Below, piece after piece: positions 1 to 10,271 of a stretch of 64,000 bases of DNA; the first letter of the stretch is position 1, and each line of letters begins with the position of its first letter. This DNA comes from Linnemannia schmuckeri (lineage: Eukaryota > Mortierellomycota > Mortierellomycetes > Mortierellales > Mortierellaceae). Below the pieces are notes generated by a model. It was not told where the DNA came from and did no database searches. It worked only from the letters and a program-made list of their open reading frames with translations. The stretch lies in NCBI GenBank assembly GCA_029449235.1, contig JANATG010000018.1:124001-188000 (forward strand), given 5' to 3'. The translations under genes were made by a program, and so were the position numbers.

Positions 1-80
1 CACATTCGTTCAAAGTTCACTCTCATCTCAATTTTCGTTAATTGCTTAACTCGTGTTTAGTAGTACGTACTGTAAAAACC

Positions 81-209
81 ATGACCACCCTCGTTTTTGT
101 TGGTGTTATTGTTGTCATTACACAATCGAACCACAACGTCACTCAAACACCTTCCAGCCGGGAGTGTATGCAACAACTACCGTGTTACCTCGCCACAACT
201 TGCGAATAG
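81..209 (+). CDS. possible 42-residue secreted peptide (weak)
   Basis: A 43-codon ATG-to-TAG frame. It opens with a short hydrophobic stretch (residues 3-13, rich in V, I, F and G) and has three cysteines near its end (C30, C37 and C42 by my count). That resembles a signal peptide followed by a tiny Cys-rich tail. There is no recognised family, the hydrophobic core is short, and the frame could occur by chance. The rest of positions 1-329, the 3' flank of the DLT1-like gene, shows nothing else I can support. Confidence 0.15.
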   Translation: MTTLVFVGVIVVITQSNHNVTQTPSSRECMQQLPCYLATTCE

Positions 210-329
210 GAGATAGATGTAAACGTTTGACGCATCCTGGTACACATTGGGCCGATCCATCGACTTCTAAACAAAACACTTTACCCCTCCCTTGTCAAAA
301 GAGCATGCAAAAAAAAATAAAGTGATGTA

Positions 330-2485
330 TTACGGCCGCTGCTCCCATGACTTAATACTACTGGCGGTCCGCATGGTCCGCATGGTCAAAATACTCCGCG
401 TGCTCATGTTGCCACTCCTCGACAGTTTCCGTGGACCCGCCGACGAGAACGTTCCAGATCCACTTCCTCCTGCGTTTACGACTCCTGTACTATGACTGGT
501 ATTTCCAATGATGCCAACACTAGCGCTGCCCATCCGCCGGTTCTGATTGCCGCTTTCGTTCGGATACGCATATGACTGGAGGCCCTGTCCCTGTCCTGGT
601 CCCTGCTGATGTGGATGAGGTTGGAATTGAGGATCGGTCTCGAGGCCCTGACTACTGCCAACAATGAAATAACTATCTCCACTGAGCTGACTCTGCTTCC
701 CCCTTGGCTGCAACATCATCGTCGAGCCGCCTTCATCACTCTGATAATAATCCGTCGTGTGCTCCAACATCGCCAGTTCCCTCTCATCCGGTTGCCTATA
801 AACTTCTTCCTGTTGATACTGTGCCTTGTGGAGTTGTTGCTGTTCGGCTTCCCGTTGTCGTTCCTGCGCTCGAAACTCTTCCTCATACGCCTCCTCTGCC
901 GCCTGATCCCATCCCAGTTCTTGGAGGATCCAACTCAGCACCTTCATGAACCGGATGTAATCCTCCTCCTCCAGATTTTCCTTTCCGCCAGTGACAGTAC
1001 CAGTTCCATTACCACCATTCCCACCACCAATACTGTTTCCGACAATCTGAAGATGCTGTGATGGCCCACCTATCGTAGATCCTGTCGAAGGGTCATGATT
1101 CGCATGTTGGCTTTGGCTCTGACTCTGTTGACTGTGACGAGGATTCAGCCCAGAAGACTGTCTCACATGCCGCCCCGAAAAAGTTTGATGTCTATGATGA
1201 TGGTGGTGATGGTGATGCCTTTGCGAAGGCTGAGACTGCAACTGCTGTGGTTGGAAGGGCGACATGGTGACGGGGGAGGTATCGTTGCGTGTACCCCCAA
1301 AGCGGGCCTGTTCATATCCTGCAATGTATTCCAGTCCAATGTCGCGCGTGATGAGTTTCTGGTCAATCAGCATATGCACGTAGGCCGAGATTGACATGTT
1401 GGGCGGCCTTGCCAAGTCTGGTGAATTTGCCACCGCCGCCCTCTCTATGTTGGTTGTAAATAAAATAATTAGAATATTATTATTCTTAGTTGAGTGCGAC
1501 TTGGTTACCAACTTAAGGACAAAGATTCTATTGAAGAAAGGCGTTCCTTACCGATGAAGTGAGGTGTGCTGGCCATAAATGTCTTGAAGTGTGTATCCTG
1601 TAATGAACTTTCTAAAGTGAAGAGAACCATTAATGTCAGCGAGGTGCCCACGTCCAATGATTCCTTGCCACACATCCATTCAGGAATCTATAGGTAGAAG
1701 GCTTACCTGGCTTGCCCCATCCTGGCTGTCCACTCTCCTCCAACAGCGGAGTCGCCTTTTTGGCCAGTCGAGCCACACGGTCCAGCTCTGACTGCACAAA
1801 CTCGTATACCGCCTAAGCACACACAGCATGAAAGGAAATGGTTTCCACATTAGCATGATAACATTGATAGCCACTGCTTCCTGAAAATGCATTTTCGTCC
1901 TGAACAAAGTACTCTATTCCGATCTCATCCTGCATGAAAAAGGACGGAAAGTTACCTTGGGCAGATCCTCGCGAGTGATGGGCATATATGTCTTTGGGAT
2001 CTCCTGCCGCGCCATTTTCACAGTCACATACCGCGAGAACCCAAAGATCGTCGCCAACAAGCCCTATTCCCACAAGAAGTATAGGCAATGTTAGTAAAGG
2101 AACTGGTTAACAACGAAAAAAAGACAAGGGCGCACGTCTGAAAGTGAGTGCAGTACAGGGCATACCAAGAGAACATAACTACCGCCAAAGACGGCAAGAT
2201 TCTTGTAGTTGGGTTCTTCGGTTTCGGGGTGATGGAAGATCTGAAAGATCACATCATATGCGGACGCAAATATGCATATCCCTACACAATTGAGTAATCG
2301 ATGTTTTGAATGGGAAAGAATTGGTGAGCAAGGGGAGATAAAGGGTGGTGTGGCTGCTTATTTGATCCACAATAGCAGTAAAGAAGGAAAGAAGGAGTGG
2401 TGATAGTTGTGGTTATGATACCTGTGACGGCCACAAGGAAGAAGAGCGAGCTCACATAGAAGCAGCTGGATCGCGTCAGCGGCAT
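330..2485 (-). CDS. DLT1: DLT1-like membrane protein (defect at low temperature family)
   Basis: Six exons on the minus strand (2485-2422, 2281-2166, 2063-1956, 1812-1707, 1611-1552, 1444-330) join in frame to about 522 residues. Two hydrophobic segments lie in the first ~75 residues (around 10-25 and where exon 2 meets exon 3). They are followed by a basic stretch with IPKTYMPITREDLPK and an alpha-helical region. This matches the yeast Dlt1 pattern of two membrane spans and then IPRRYIPIT-ADLP. Dlt1 has no assigned molecular role; yeast mutants are reported as growth-sensitive. The C-terminal half is low complexity, with a His run, Gln/Ser-rich segments and Gly-rich segments, and is longer than in yeast. 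A conserved helix (YIRFMKVLSWILQELGW) sits within it. The start is the first Met before the first span; an upstream exon cannot be excluded. Confidence 0.68.
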
Positions 2486-2911
2486 TCAAAAGGATGCTTG
2501 CAATCTGTAGGTGGTTGTTATTATTGGAGGATAAGGGATGTGTTTGTTGTCGTTTACGGCGAAAGAGTGAGTGAAGAGGAGGGAATGTAGAGAGGGAAAT
2601 GCAGAGGAGGAGGAAAGGCGAATGTGTGACGAGAATAAAGATGGGCGAAGTTGAGAATGAAATTCAGCAGAGGGGGAAAGGGCCGGTGTAATGCTAGTGT
2701 GCCTGGCTGATGAGTAGACTTGCACTTAAATAAGTCCTCGGTGACGTTATGACACCGGCTGGATGGACAACTCAAGGCATGGATATAAGTGATTGTTATG
2801 GTCGGCAATAACGAATCCAGTTCAGAACTATCTGAAAACAGCTGGTCTTCATTGCTCATCTTTAACCTACCCATTCTCCACGACGACGATAACGACAACC
2901 TTTACCGCAGC
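2486..2911. promoter_or_regulatory. divergent intergenic region
   Basis: A 426-bp gap between the DLT1-like start (leftward) and the first Met of the XPG-Fanzor relic (rightward). It is purine-rich on the plus strand near 2560-2690. It holds a TGACGTTA element (2742-2749) inside a 10-mer that recurs at 9476-9485. No TATA box is obvious. It presumably holds the DLT1 promoter and the former promoter of the relic. Confidence 0.4.
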
Positions 2912-5900
2912 ATGAGTCTAACGGGTTGGTTCCCATTTCTAAGAAAGAAGGACTACCATCCTGTTAGCTTGTACCACTCTAGCATCAGGACAATCGCCGC
3001 AGGCAGACATCGGAGGCTGGACGTCTTGTTACTTGCCACAGAGTGATTTGTGACGCCTACTCGAACCACACCCCGGATGTGGCCCACAAGATGCTCGAGA
3101 AGAACATTATGCGGTTTGGAACAGCGTTGGACATGACGATCTATATCGACAGATTAAACGGTAGAGAGGAGCGATACAACAGCGGTTCGCGACCAAGCAC
3201 GACAAAGGGCTCTCGAGCGCACAACAACAGCACTCGACATCTTTGAATCTCGATTAATCTCCGACTAGCGAATCAGAAAACAGCACTTTACCGCCATTTG
3301 TGCCGGCTTGGCGTCGAGCTTCAAGTGGTCTTGGAGAGTCGACTGCTTTTCGTACGCTATATGGAGGAAAGAGGATGGATTGTCAGGTTTGTCGAAACGG
3401 AGGCCGATGTGGCCAATGCCAGGGACGCCACACCTCAAAACGTAATCATATCCTCCGATTTGGACATGTTGGGCTACACGACAATCCACACCCTCTGGCG
3501 ACCGGTATCTGGCGGCGTCATTCTTGAATGCTCACTGACTGTGCTTCTTCCCACGCTTGGACTCAGTCGCGTGCAGTTGACAGCTCTGGCTGTAAGTCGA
3601 AATGACTACAATCGTAATATCCACTCACTCGGCCCGGCGACCAACAAGTCCATTGGGAAGTCGATTGAGCATGCGGGTAATGATCAAAAGGATCTTTTCT
3701 GAATAGTCTTGGCATCTATTTCATATAAGGTTCTGACTGTACTTAATATGTCGTGTTACTCAATAGATCCACGGATCATTGTTGGACGGTGCTTGTTGGA
3801 CAAACGAGTGATCTCCAAAAACATAACCCAATGAAGACTTTGCCCTTTCGATCAGAGTCTTTGTGGACATGACGCAGACCAGGGCTGGATTCCAAGCCGA
3901 TTCGCAAGTCGTGTACAAGCAATTACGGGTCCGCTTTAAGGAGCTCTGCAGCCGACATGAACACGCCAAGCGGATCAGGAAGGAAGTGGGACTGGCAGGG
4001 TAAATATCTCTTGTTGGGTTTCTGTGGATGAAGTTGTGTATGGGAGGTGTATCTAATCATGTTTATTATTATTTCTTGAAATTAATAGGAGATCTGGCGA
4101 CACCCTTGTCCGGCTCCAAGTTCCGAAGTAATTTAACCGATTTCGCACTGTGGAATCTCCAGTATACATCCCTGAGGACTCTGGCGCTCCCTCTCAACAG
4201 ATATCCCAAGCCAACCACGATGGTACAAGTTCGATCTCCTCGGAACCTAAAGACCCAGGCCACCCTCCGTTGGCGCGTACAAGAATCCCCCGTCACCGTC
4301 CCCGGTTTTCGTTCAAGCGACGAAATGGCAACATGGATCATACCCCTCCATCCAAGGCAAAGCAGTTGCAGTGGAAGCCCCAAAAGAGCCTTGCCGGCCC
4401 CTCAACGACCCCTCTACCAGCAGAACAGGAAGCCAGAAGGACGCTAAGGCCAAGAAGGTAGATGCCCCATTGTCCGACGATCCAGCCAAGTCGTATGCGG
4501 AGATAGGCAAGCGCAGCCTGATGAGGTCGCTTGGATGGCATCACCCCACGTCTTCGTTGGAGATAGGAACCTTGGAGGCTAATGTTAAAAGAGTTCTATC
4601 GGAGGGTCCCCGAATGCAGGAGGAAATGATCAAATGTATTAGAGAAACTTTCGAGATTGCCGTTGACGTCAAGAGGATGGCCCAGCGACTCATTGAAAAG
4701 TTCTTAGAGACGCTGCAAATTCGAATGAGGTCAGCGGAGGAGTTGAGGCGCCAAGATCTGGCGAGGAATGGAATGAAGATGACTGAGGCTGATCGTCAGA
4801 AAGCTCGGCACGACGTTGTTACGAAGGATGAGCGTGAGAGTCTGGTCTTTCTTTGTGGCAGGGTTGCGCCCAAGGCAGACGGATTCGAGCAAGCTGATGG
4901 TGATTGCAATAGCGGTTCGAGCGATGCGGTGTCTCTGGATGCAGAAGACAAAGGCGATAGACATTTTCAATTTTTTCAGTGTCCTTTCACCTACCTTTAC
5001 ACCAAGAACCTCCCCAACAGGAACTCCAAATCAGGAAAGGCAGTTGAAACCTTCATCCACGTCTTGGTTCGCCTCGAACTCTTTGACATTATCCGGGATC
5101 GTAGCGACATCAATGAAAGGCTTGTCTTTACACCAAGCATCCTGGTGCGATCGGTCGCTGGTCAGCTTACAGCCAAGTGTTCAAGATGTATAAGAATGAA
5201 ACCTACTCTTTGTCTAAACCGGTAAGGATACACATACCACTGAAAATTATACGCTAAAGTTCTTTGCCATAGAAGCATGTATCTAATGCTTTTTATTTTT
5301 GTTATCGTAGGCCAAGGCTTTGAAGAAGAAGGGGCTACTGGCAGACGACGTGGACATCAGAATTTGAGATACCATCTCCGCTTCGGAGAGCTATATTGCC
5401 CTGAACGAGTTGATGCCAAACAAGCAACGCATTGCGCCTCTCACCTCGCAACAGACGTTTGTCGCATTTTCGGAGAGGGATTTAGCCTCGTTCTTTTGGC
5501 AAAGAGGCGTCTTGAGGCAACGACTGGTTGACTTGGCTTTGGCGGACGAAGACAGCGCCACGATCACCTCTACGGCGGACCTCGAGGAATGGATGGGTTT
5601 CAAGGAACCTGGATTTATCATCAAACATTTCGTCGCCGATATCGACCCCACGGGCATCTCCAACAGGAAGAGACGCAAGGCAGGCCATCGAGGCGCGATC
5701 AAGCTATACTCATTGGGCAGGATCAGATGTCATCTTCAACAAGTTGAGGATACCAAACCGAAGGATTACTGGAGCGGCGACTATATTCCAACAGGCTCCG
5801 TTGTGACCGATGGTTTCCGAATCAAAGTGCAAGCCTTCAAGTTGGAAGAGAGACAGGATGCGAGGTTCAAGAGGGTCCCGGAGGAGGACATGCCGCTCAG

Positions 5901-7145
5901 ACTGACAACAACTGTCGCTGGAGTGGACTATTATCCTCAAGAGACCCGTAATGTCATCAAGACCAAAGAGGACGTCGAAAAACTATGGCCAGGCAAGGAT
6001 ATGGAGAGGATCAAGGTCCTGACGATTGATGCTGGACAAGTTTGTGTTGTGGGAGCTTTCGCTCATCTTCCGCAAGATCCAAGCGGACCCAACAAGGAAC
6101 AACAAAAAAAAAAGCTAAGGCAGGATCAGGCACGAAGGACACTATTCTGACAGATCAATTTCCACCTTCATCCTTGGTGCCAGCTCGCTTATTCTCTTTG
6201 ACGCCAGTATACTACAATCTTGCTGTGAAGGCTAAGGCTGTATACCAGCCTCAGTTTCGATTTAGAAGATGGCTTGAGACAGAGAAGGTGTCGAGACTCG
6301 AAGGCGAGGAGGAATCGGTTCCGGATATTGAGAGTCGTCTTCCGCCCCTACGAGGAGAGTCTGCAAGCGTCATCAACTACATCGATGAGTTGGAGCGCGT
6401 TGAGATTCGACTGAAGACCTTTTATACTGGCGATGGGGATCGGTACCGTCGTCGTGAATGGGACCTGGAGAAAGCTCGTCAGGAGGAGTTCAAGGCTATA
6501 GTCGAGAGACTTTTGAACATAGTTGGAGGGAGCCTGGGTAGGAGGGTTGCTGATGGTCCTGACGCAGCTCCGATCCTAACAGGAATCGGTTTGAGCAAGA
6601 TTTCTTACAAGATTGGTCTTACCTCCTTGGACTCCTCGTACTTATCCTACTTTCTTCGAACGATAAGCCTCATTTAATTAGAATTTTAATGATGTTGTTG
6701 TTGTTGCAATCCAACAAATAGAAAACTAACATAGTTATTGATATACAACTTGTAGGCTCGCACTTTGGGCTATGTGGTGGTCGGGCTAAACGAATATTAT
6801 ACGTCGAAAGAGTGCCCGAGGTGCGAGCAGTTCGTAGCTCAAGTGACTTTTCGGAGTCTATACTGTTTCCCTTGCAAGCAGTACTACCACAGGGACACAA
6901 TGGCGGCTGAAAGCATGTCAAGGATTGTTTTAGAGCATTTGCAGAACCAGGAGAGACCAACATATCTTCAATCAATCAACGCGGACGGGTCATACCCCTG
7001 GAAGACAGTATCTGCCGCTTCTCCTGACATGACGGACAGTACCGGCTCCACCTCTGCGACGAGCAGTATCAGTTCCACGTGGCAAACCCTGAAGCGGCGC
7101 TCCGAGACTGTTGCCAGGAAGAAAGGCAAGACTGCTCGGGTCTAG
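2912..7145 (+). pseudogene. decayed XPG/FEN1-like PIN nuclease fused to Fanzor (TnpB-like) nuclease
   Basis: A plus-strand gene readable only by changing frame. N-terminal part (2912 to ~3700): starts MSLTGWFPFLRKK, like XPG-N, and later has ETEAD and ISSDLDMLGY, the acidic residues of the XPG-I/PIN active site. A linker (~3830-4500) is basic and Pro-rich, then a helical region runs ~4485-5220. The Fanzor part runs ~5270-7145. It has a RuvC-I-like motif LTIDAGQ (~6019-6040), then a zinc ribbon CPRC...YCFPC (from ~6812), and HRDTMA with the RuvC-III Asp. A Glu in LNEYYTSKECPRC sits where Fanzors with a rearranged catalytic site carry theirs. Intron 5224-5311 looks normal. Damage: frameshifts near 3043, 3170, 3345, 4400 and 5180; TAG at 3265; TGA at 5365; a shift at the ten-A run 6104-6113; the splice donor at 6663 reads ATAAGC although its acceptor (6753-6755) fits the frame. 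Not functional as it stands. Known Fanzors are RNA-guided nucleases carried by mobile elements; the role of the PIN part is unknown. Confidence 0.85.
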
Positions 7146-7160
7146 TGGCTTGTTAGACTA

Positions 7161-7213
7161 CACTCCCTTTTGCCATAAAATGCACTTTTCATAGCAAAGA
7201 TGCATTTTATCGA
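7161..7213 (+). repeat. left terminal inverted repeat of the Tigger-like element
   Basis: Begins CACTCCCTTTTGCCATAAAA and matches the reverse complement of 9348-9400 at all 53 positions. Inside it, ATAAAATGCA and TGCATTTTAT form a second, smaller inverted pair with a 16-base spacer, so each end is itself a partial palindrome and may hold paired transposase sites. Confidence 0.95.
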
Positions 7214-7251
7214 CTGAATTAGAATATATAAGGGGTGCTATTCAATCAAAT

Positions 7252-9187
7252 TTATTTCTGCTTGGATATACGGATCATCTCACGTGCTGTTTTCCGGTGG
7301 GTTGCGACTTCACCCCCAAGCAACTCGATCACCATAGTCGCCAAACTCTGACCTTCGTACTTAAACTTGAACGACTCGACAGCATCAAGTTCGATGGAGG
7401 AGCTCCTGTCTCGCGAGCCGTACCTCTTGGCGATCTTGTTGTGCAGCTTCTGTTTGATCTCCTCTGCCATATCTTGTGCATCCTTTTGGTTCTTGTCGAG
7501 GGAAAACTCGATCTTGTCCCCGTCCATGGCCGAAGCAATCAATCGTATATAACGTCGCTTGACTTGACTTGCGTCAGTGTCCGCCATAGGTGGATACAGT
7601 GGTGGTCTTTCCTTTATATCCATTGATTCATGTTCCAGTTTGTCAGCTTGAGCCTTTGAAAGAACGCCTGCTTTGCAAAAGCAATGCCTCACCGTCACGG
7701 CCTTGACATGCGACCATGCGTATGGAATAAGCGACCATGCCTCGCCGTTGGTAATCTTCTCTCCGGTGGCATACTCCTTTGTAACCGCTTTGTTGCTGAG
7801 CATCTCGAGGTAGTGTCGTTTAAATACGCTGATTATTCCTGCGTCCAAAGGTTGGGTAACGGATGTCGAATTGGGTGGCAGGCGCTCAATCTGAAGATGT
7901 TTCCATGTCTCTCCTGCAAGTGGATCGTTGCCGCTAGACTTGTCGCGTCTAAAGTTGCCGTGTGCTCCACATGAGTCAATAAGTAGAAGACTCCTGTTGG
8001 AAAGGCTGTCATCCAGAGAGTGAAGCCACGCTTTGAAAAGATCCATGGTCATGTATCCGTTTTCATGCTTCATCGAGGTAATAGGCATCTCAGGGCATGG
8101 CTGGATACCTCGAGCAAGGTGCGCGCCTAAATAACAGGCAATTAGACAAAAGTATTAATTTTCTTCGCATATTATCCTCTACTACTATAAAACACAACGT
8201 TTTTACGCCCTTACTAATAACTTGCGGTCTCAGAGCCTCTACTGTTGCTGCTCTGACAAGCGAAGATCCAGTAGCGTTGACACAGAAGAGAATCAACACT
8301 CGAGATGCTCCCCGCTCTGGTTTGGCGCCGCTTATTAACTCCTTCGTAGTGTATGAGTGAGTGGAAAGCTCCCTGAGGTACATGCCAGTCTCATCGCAAT
8401 TATAAATGTCGTCGGGTTCGAAGCCAGTGGATATTTTGCGGATTTCTTCCATCCTTCCAGCAATGGCATCCATGTCGACAGACCCTGCCTCTCCTCTGAG
8501 ACTACAGTAGGCGACACCGTACTCCTGCGTCATCCTCGAGCGCCACGATGTCGTAAAAGAGATTGGGCGACCATGAGGGATATCATCGAAGTCGTAAATG
8601 TCGTCCGTGAGAATGTGAAGAACGGAATTGGCTGCGGCCTGAAGTTGAAGGCCACTAACAACGCCGTTGCTCTTCCGAACCTCCAGTAGCCACTCGTGGA
8701 CGGTTCTGTCCATTATGTGTCGTATCAGGTCGATAGGACTGCTGGAGAGCTTGTATTTGTTGCCTCGACCATGAGCCACATCAAACTTGATCTTGTCGAA
8801 GTTCTTATCCCATTCCTGGATCATTTGTCTCTGGATGGGGATGTGTATGAACTTGCCAAAGTTAGATGCTGTAACCTTCACGTCAGTCCTCTTGCTGTGG
8901 TGGCGAAAGATCTCGACCATCTCCATCCGCTTCCTTAGAGGATATGCTTCACCTCTCTCACCCCTATGGCGTTTCTTATCGGCGGGTTTTTGAGGCTGGA
9001 GTTCGACAGCCATGTCGGTGCCAACCCGAGCTTCAGCCAACAGTGCGTGATACCAAAGCGTCTGTGCCTCCTCCGGTCGCATTGAGGTCCTGTTCGGGAA
9101 TTCGTTCACAGTAGATGTAATGTCCGAAAGAGGGAGCCCATCCGGATGTGTGCCGGTGCTGATACAGGATCCTTTGTTTTTTGGCAT
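7252..9187 (-). CDS. pogo/Tigger-type DDE transposase
   Basis: Two exons (9187-8215 and 8126-7252) join in frame to about 615 residues across an 88-base GT-AG intron. The N-terminal half carries the DNA-binding region: a helix-turn-helix-like segment around residues 90-150, then basic helices, as in CENP-B/pogo proteins. The catalytic domain shows all three acidic blocks of the DDE_1 superfamily: YNCDETG, LLIDSCGAHG in exon 2, and PPNSTSVTQPLDAGI followed by FKRHY. It cuts the transposon ends and reinserts them at TA. There is no internal stop or frameshift once the intron is removed, so it may be active. It fills nearly the whole element between the two inverted repeats and reads towards the Fanzor relic. 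Confidence 0.9.
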
Positions 9188-9347
9188 ATGGGTTTATTTA
9201 GAAAGACAATAATCAGTGAGGATGTTGAAAGGCAATGTATGTATGGGAAAATGCTGCTGATGCAGATATGAGGCAAACTATGCGAGGATATAAGGGGAAT
9301 TCTACGTCACCACCTGATTGAATAACAATTTCTTCAGTTGATAAAAA

Positions 9348-9400
9348 TCGATAAAATGCATCTTTGCTATGAAAAGTGCATTTTATGGCAAAAGGGAGTG
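9348..9400 (-). repeat. right terminal inverted repeat of the Tigger-like element
   Basis: A perfect 53-bp reverse complement of 7161-7213, followed by the TA duplication at 9401-9402. It has the same nested ATAAAATGCA / TGCATTTTAT palindrome as the left end. Confidence 0.95.
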
Positions 9401-9902
9401 TAGTTTTCTTTTCAGTCTGTTAAAAACCATACCCTAATGCAGGATAGGGGAGATTGGCCGTGCGATCATATCTATTCGGTGACGTAATTTGTGCGCCCAT
9501 TCTCCTCCTACTTGTCGGTCAACAGTTCGGGATATCTTCTTTGCTGATCTGCATTGCATCCTTTGACTACCTCAATCAGCATTCAATCACACAAAAGGCA
9601 TGTGTCCACTACTTCACGACTCACGACCACAAAGCTCGGCAACCTGACTCTTAGAACAAAGACACGGAAACTGTTCGCCAGCAATGGACACAACAACTGC
9701 CGAAGTCATTCCTGACCGAACAGAGCTTTTGGTGGCACTGATCAGAATCTCGAGCCTTTGAACTAACCGTACCTTTTTTACTTCTTTCTGTTCTCTATAT
9801 TCAACCCAACACCAACCAATTACACCGTCAACAACTCCTGGACACTTAACAATCATCCAAACAATACGACAACAAATTGAACAAAAAAAACAGGAAGACA
9901 TT
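9401..9902. promoter_or_regulatory. region between the transposon and MRP10
   Basis: About 500 bp with no supported gene. Its first part would have been the original 3' flank of the XPG-Fanzor gene before the transposon arrived. It holds TGACGTAA within a 10-mer (9476-9485) shared with 2738-2747. The last ~120 bp are A- and C-rich with AACAA repeats, the likely leader of MRP10. Confidence 0.4.
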
Positions 9903-10271
9903 ATGAGACTGAAGTACCTGCGCACAAAGCCCCGCAAGGTCGTTGAGGCCAGCCCCTGTATCGCCGAGATGGGCGCCATGATCCAGTGCTGGACCGCTTC
10001 GGGCGTCGATGATGCGAAGTGTATGCAGACCGCCAAGATGCTCGCCGACTGCATGAAGAACTTGGTACGTTTACAAAGGGAGCCTTCTGCAGTTTAGAGT
10101 GGGACCTAGTTCAAAGGAGTCGGCAGTTTCGCCCAGGAAGGGATTTATTCAGGGACAGGATTACAGTTGGAGCTAGGATATTCATTCTTTAGCACTGGAT
10201 TAAGGGAGCTGCAACCTCACAGTTCAGCTGTCGACTATTATCGACTATGGCACGATGATCCAGGAGAATAA
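9903..10271 (+). CDS. MRP10: mitochondrial small-subunit ribosomal protein MRP10 (mS37)
   Basis: Exon 1 (9903-10064, 54 residues) begins MRLKYLRTKPRKVVEASPC. It holds a twin CX9C (CHCH) motif: one Cys pair in CIAEMGAMIQC and a second in CMQTAKMLADC, with QCW between them, as in Mrp10/CHCHD1. These proteins are imported by the Mia40 disulfide relay and sit in the mitoribosome small subunit. The basic N-terminus and the size fit. A GTACGT donor follows MKNL. The 3' exon is less sure: the frame ending at the TAA at 10269-10271 (HSSAVDYYRLW and onward) is plausible, because family members end in a short Asn/Tyr-rich tail, but the acceptor could be one of several. Confidence 0.78.

Larger units (their letters stand above)
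7161..9400 (-). mobile_element. pogo/Tigger-like DNA transposon, apparently complete
   Basis: A 2,240-bp element bounded by 53-bp perfect inverted repeats (7161-7213 and 9348-9400) and flanked on both sides by TA (7159-7160 and 9401-9402), the target duplication of the Tc1/mariner/pogo superfamily. It carries one transposase gene on the minus strand. The identical ends and the uninterrupted transposase suggest recent movement. The left end lies 15 bp past the stop codon of the XPG-Fanzor relic, so the element interrupts the relic's 3' flank. The Fanzor lies outside the inverted repeats and is not cargo of this element. Confidence 0.93.

Noticed and set aside
7252..9187. Transposase as two separate genes
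   Set aside because: A GTAAGG donor and TTTAG acceptor join the halves in frame, so a single intron explains the break.
2912..9400. Fanzor as cargo of the Tigger transposon
   Set aside because: The Fanzor lies wholly outside the inverted repeats and TA duplications; the two are neighbours by insertion.
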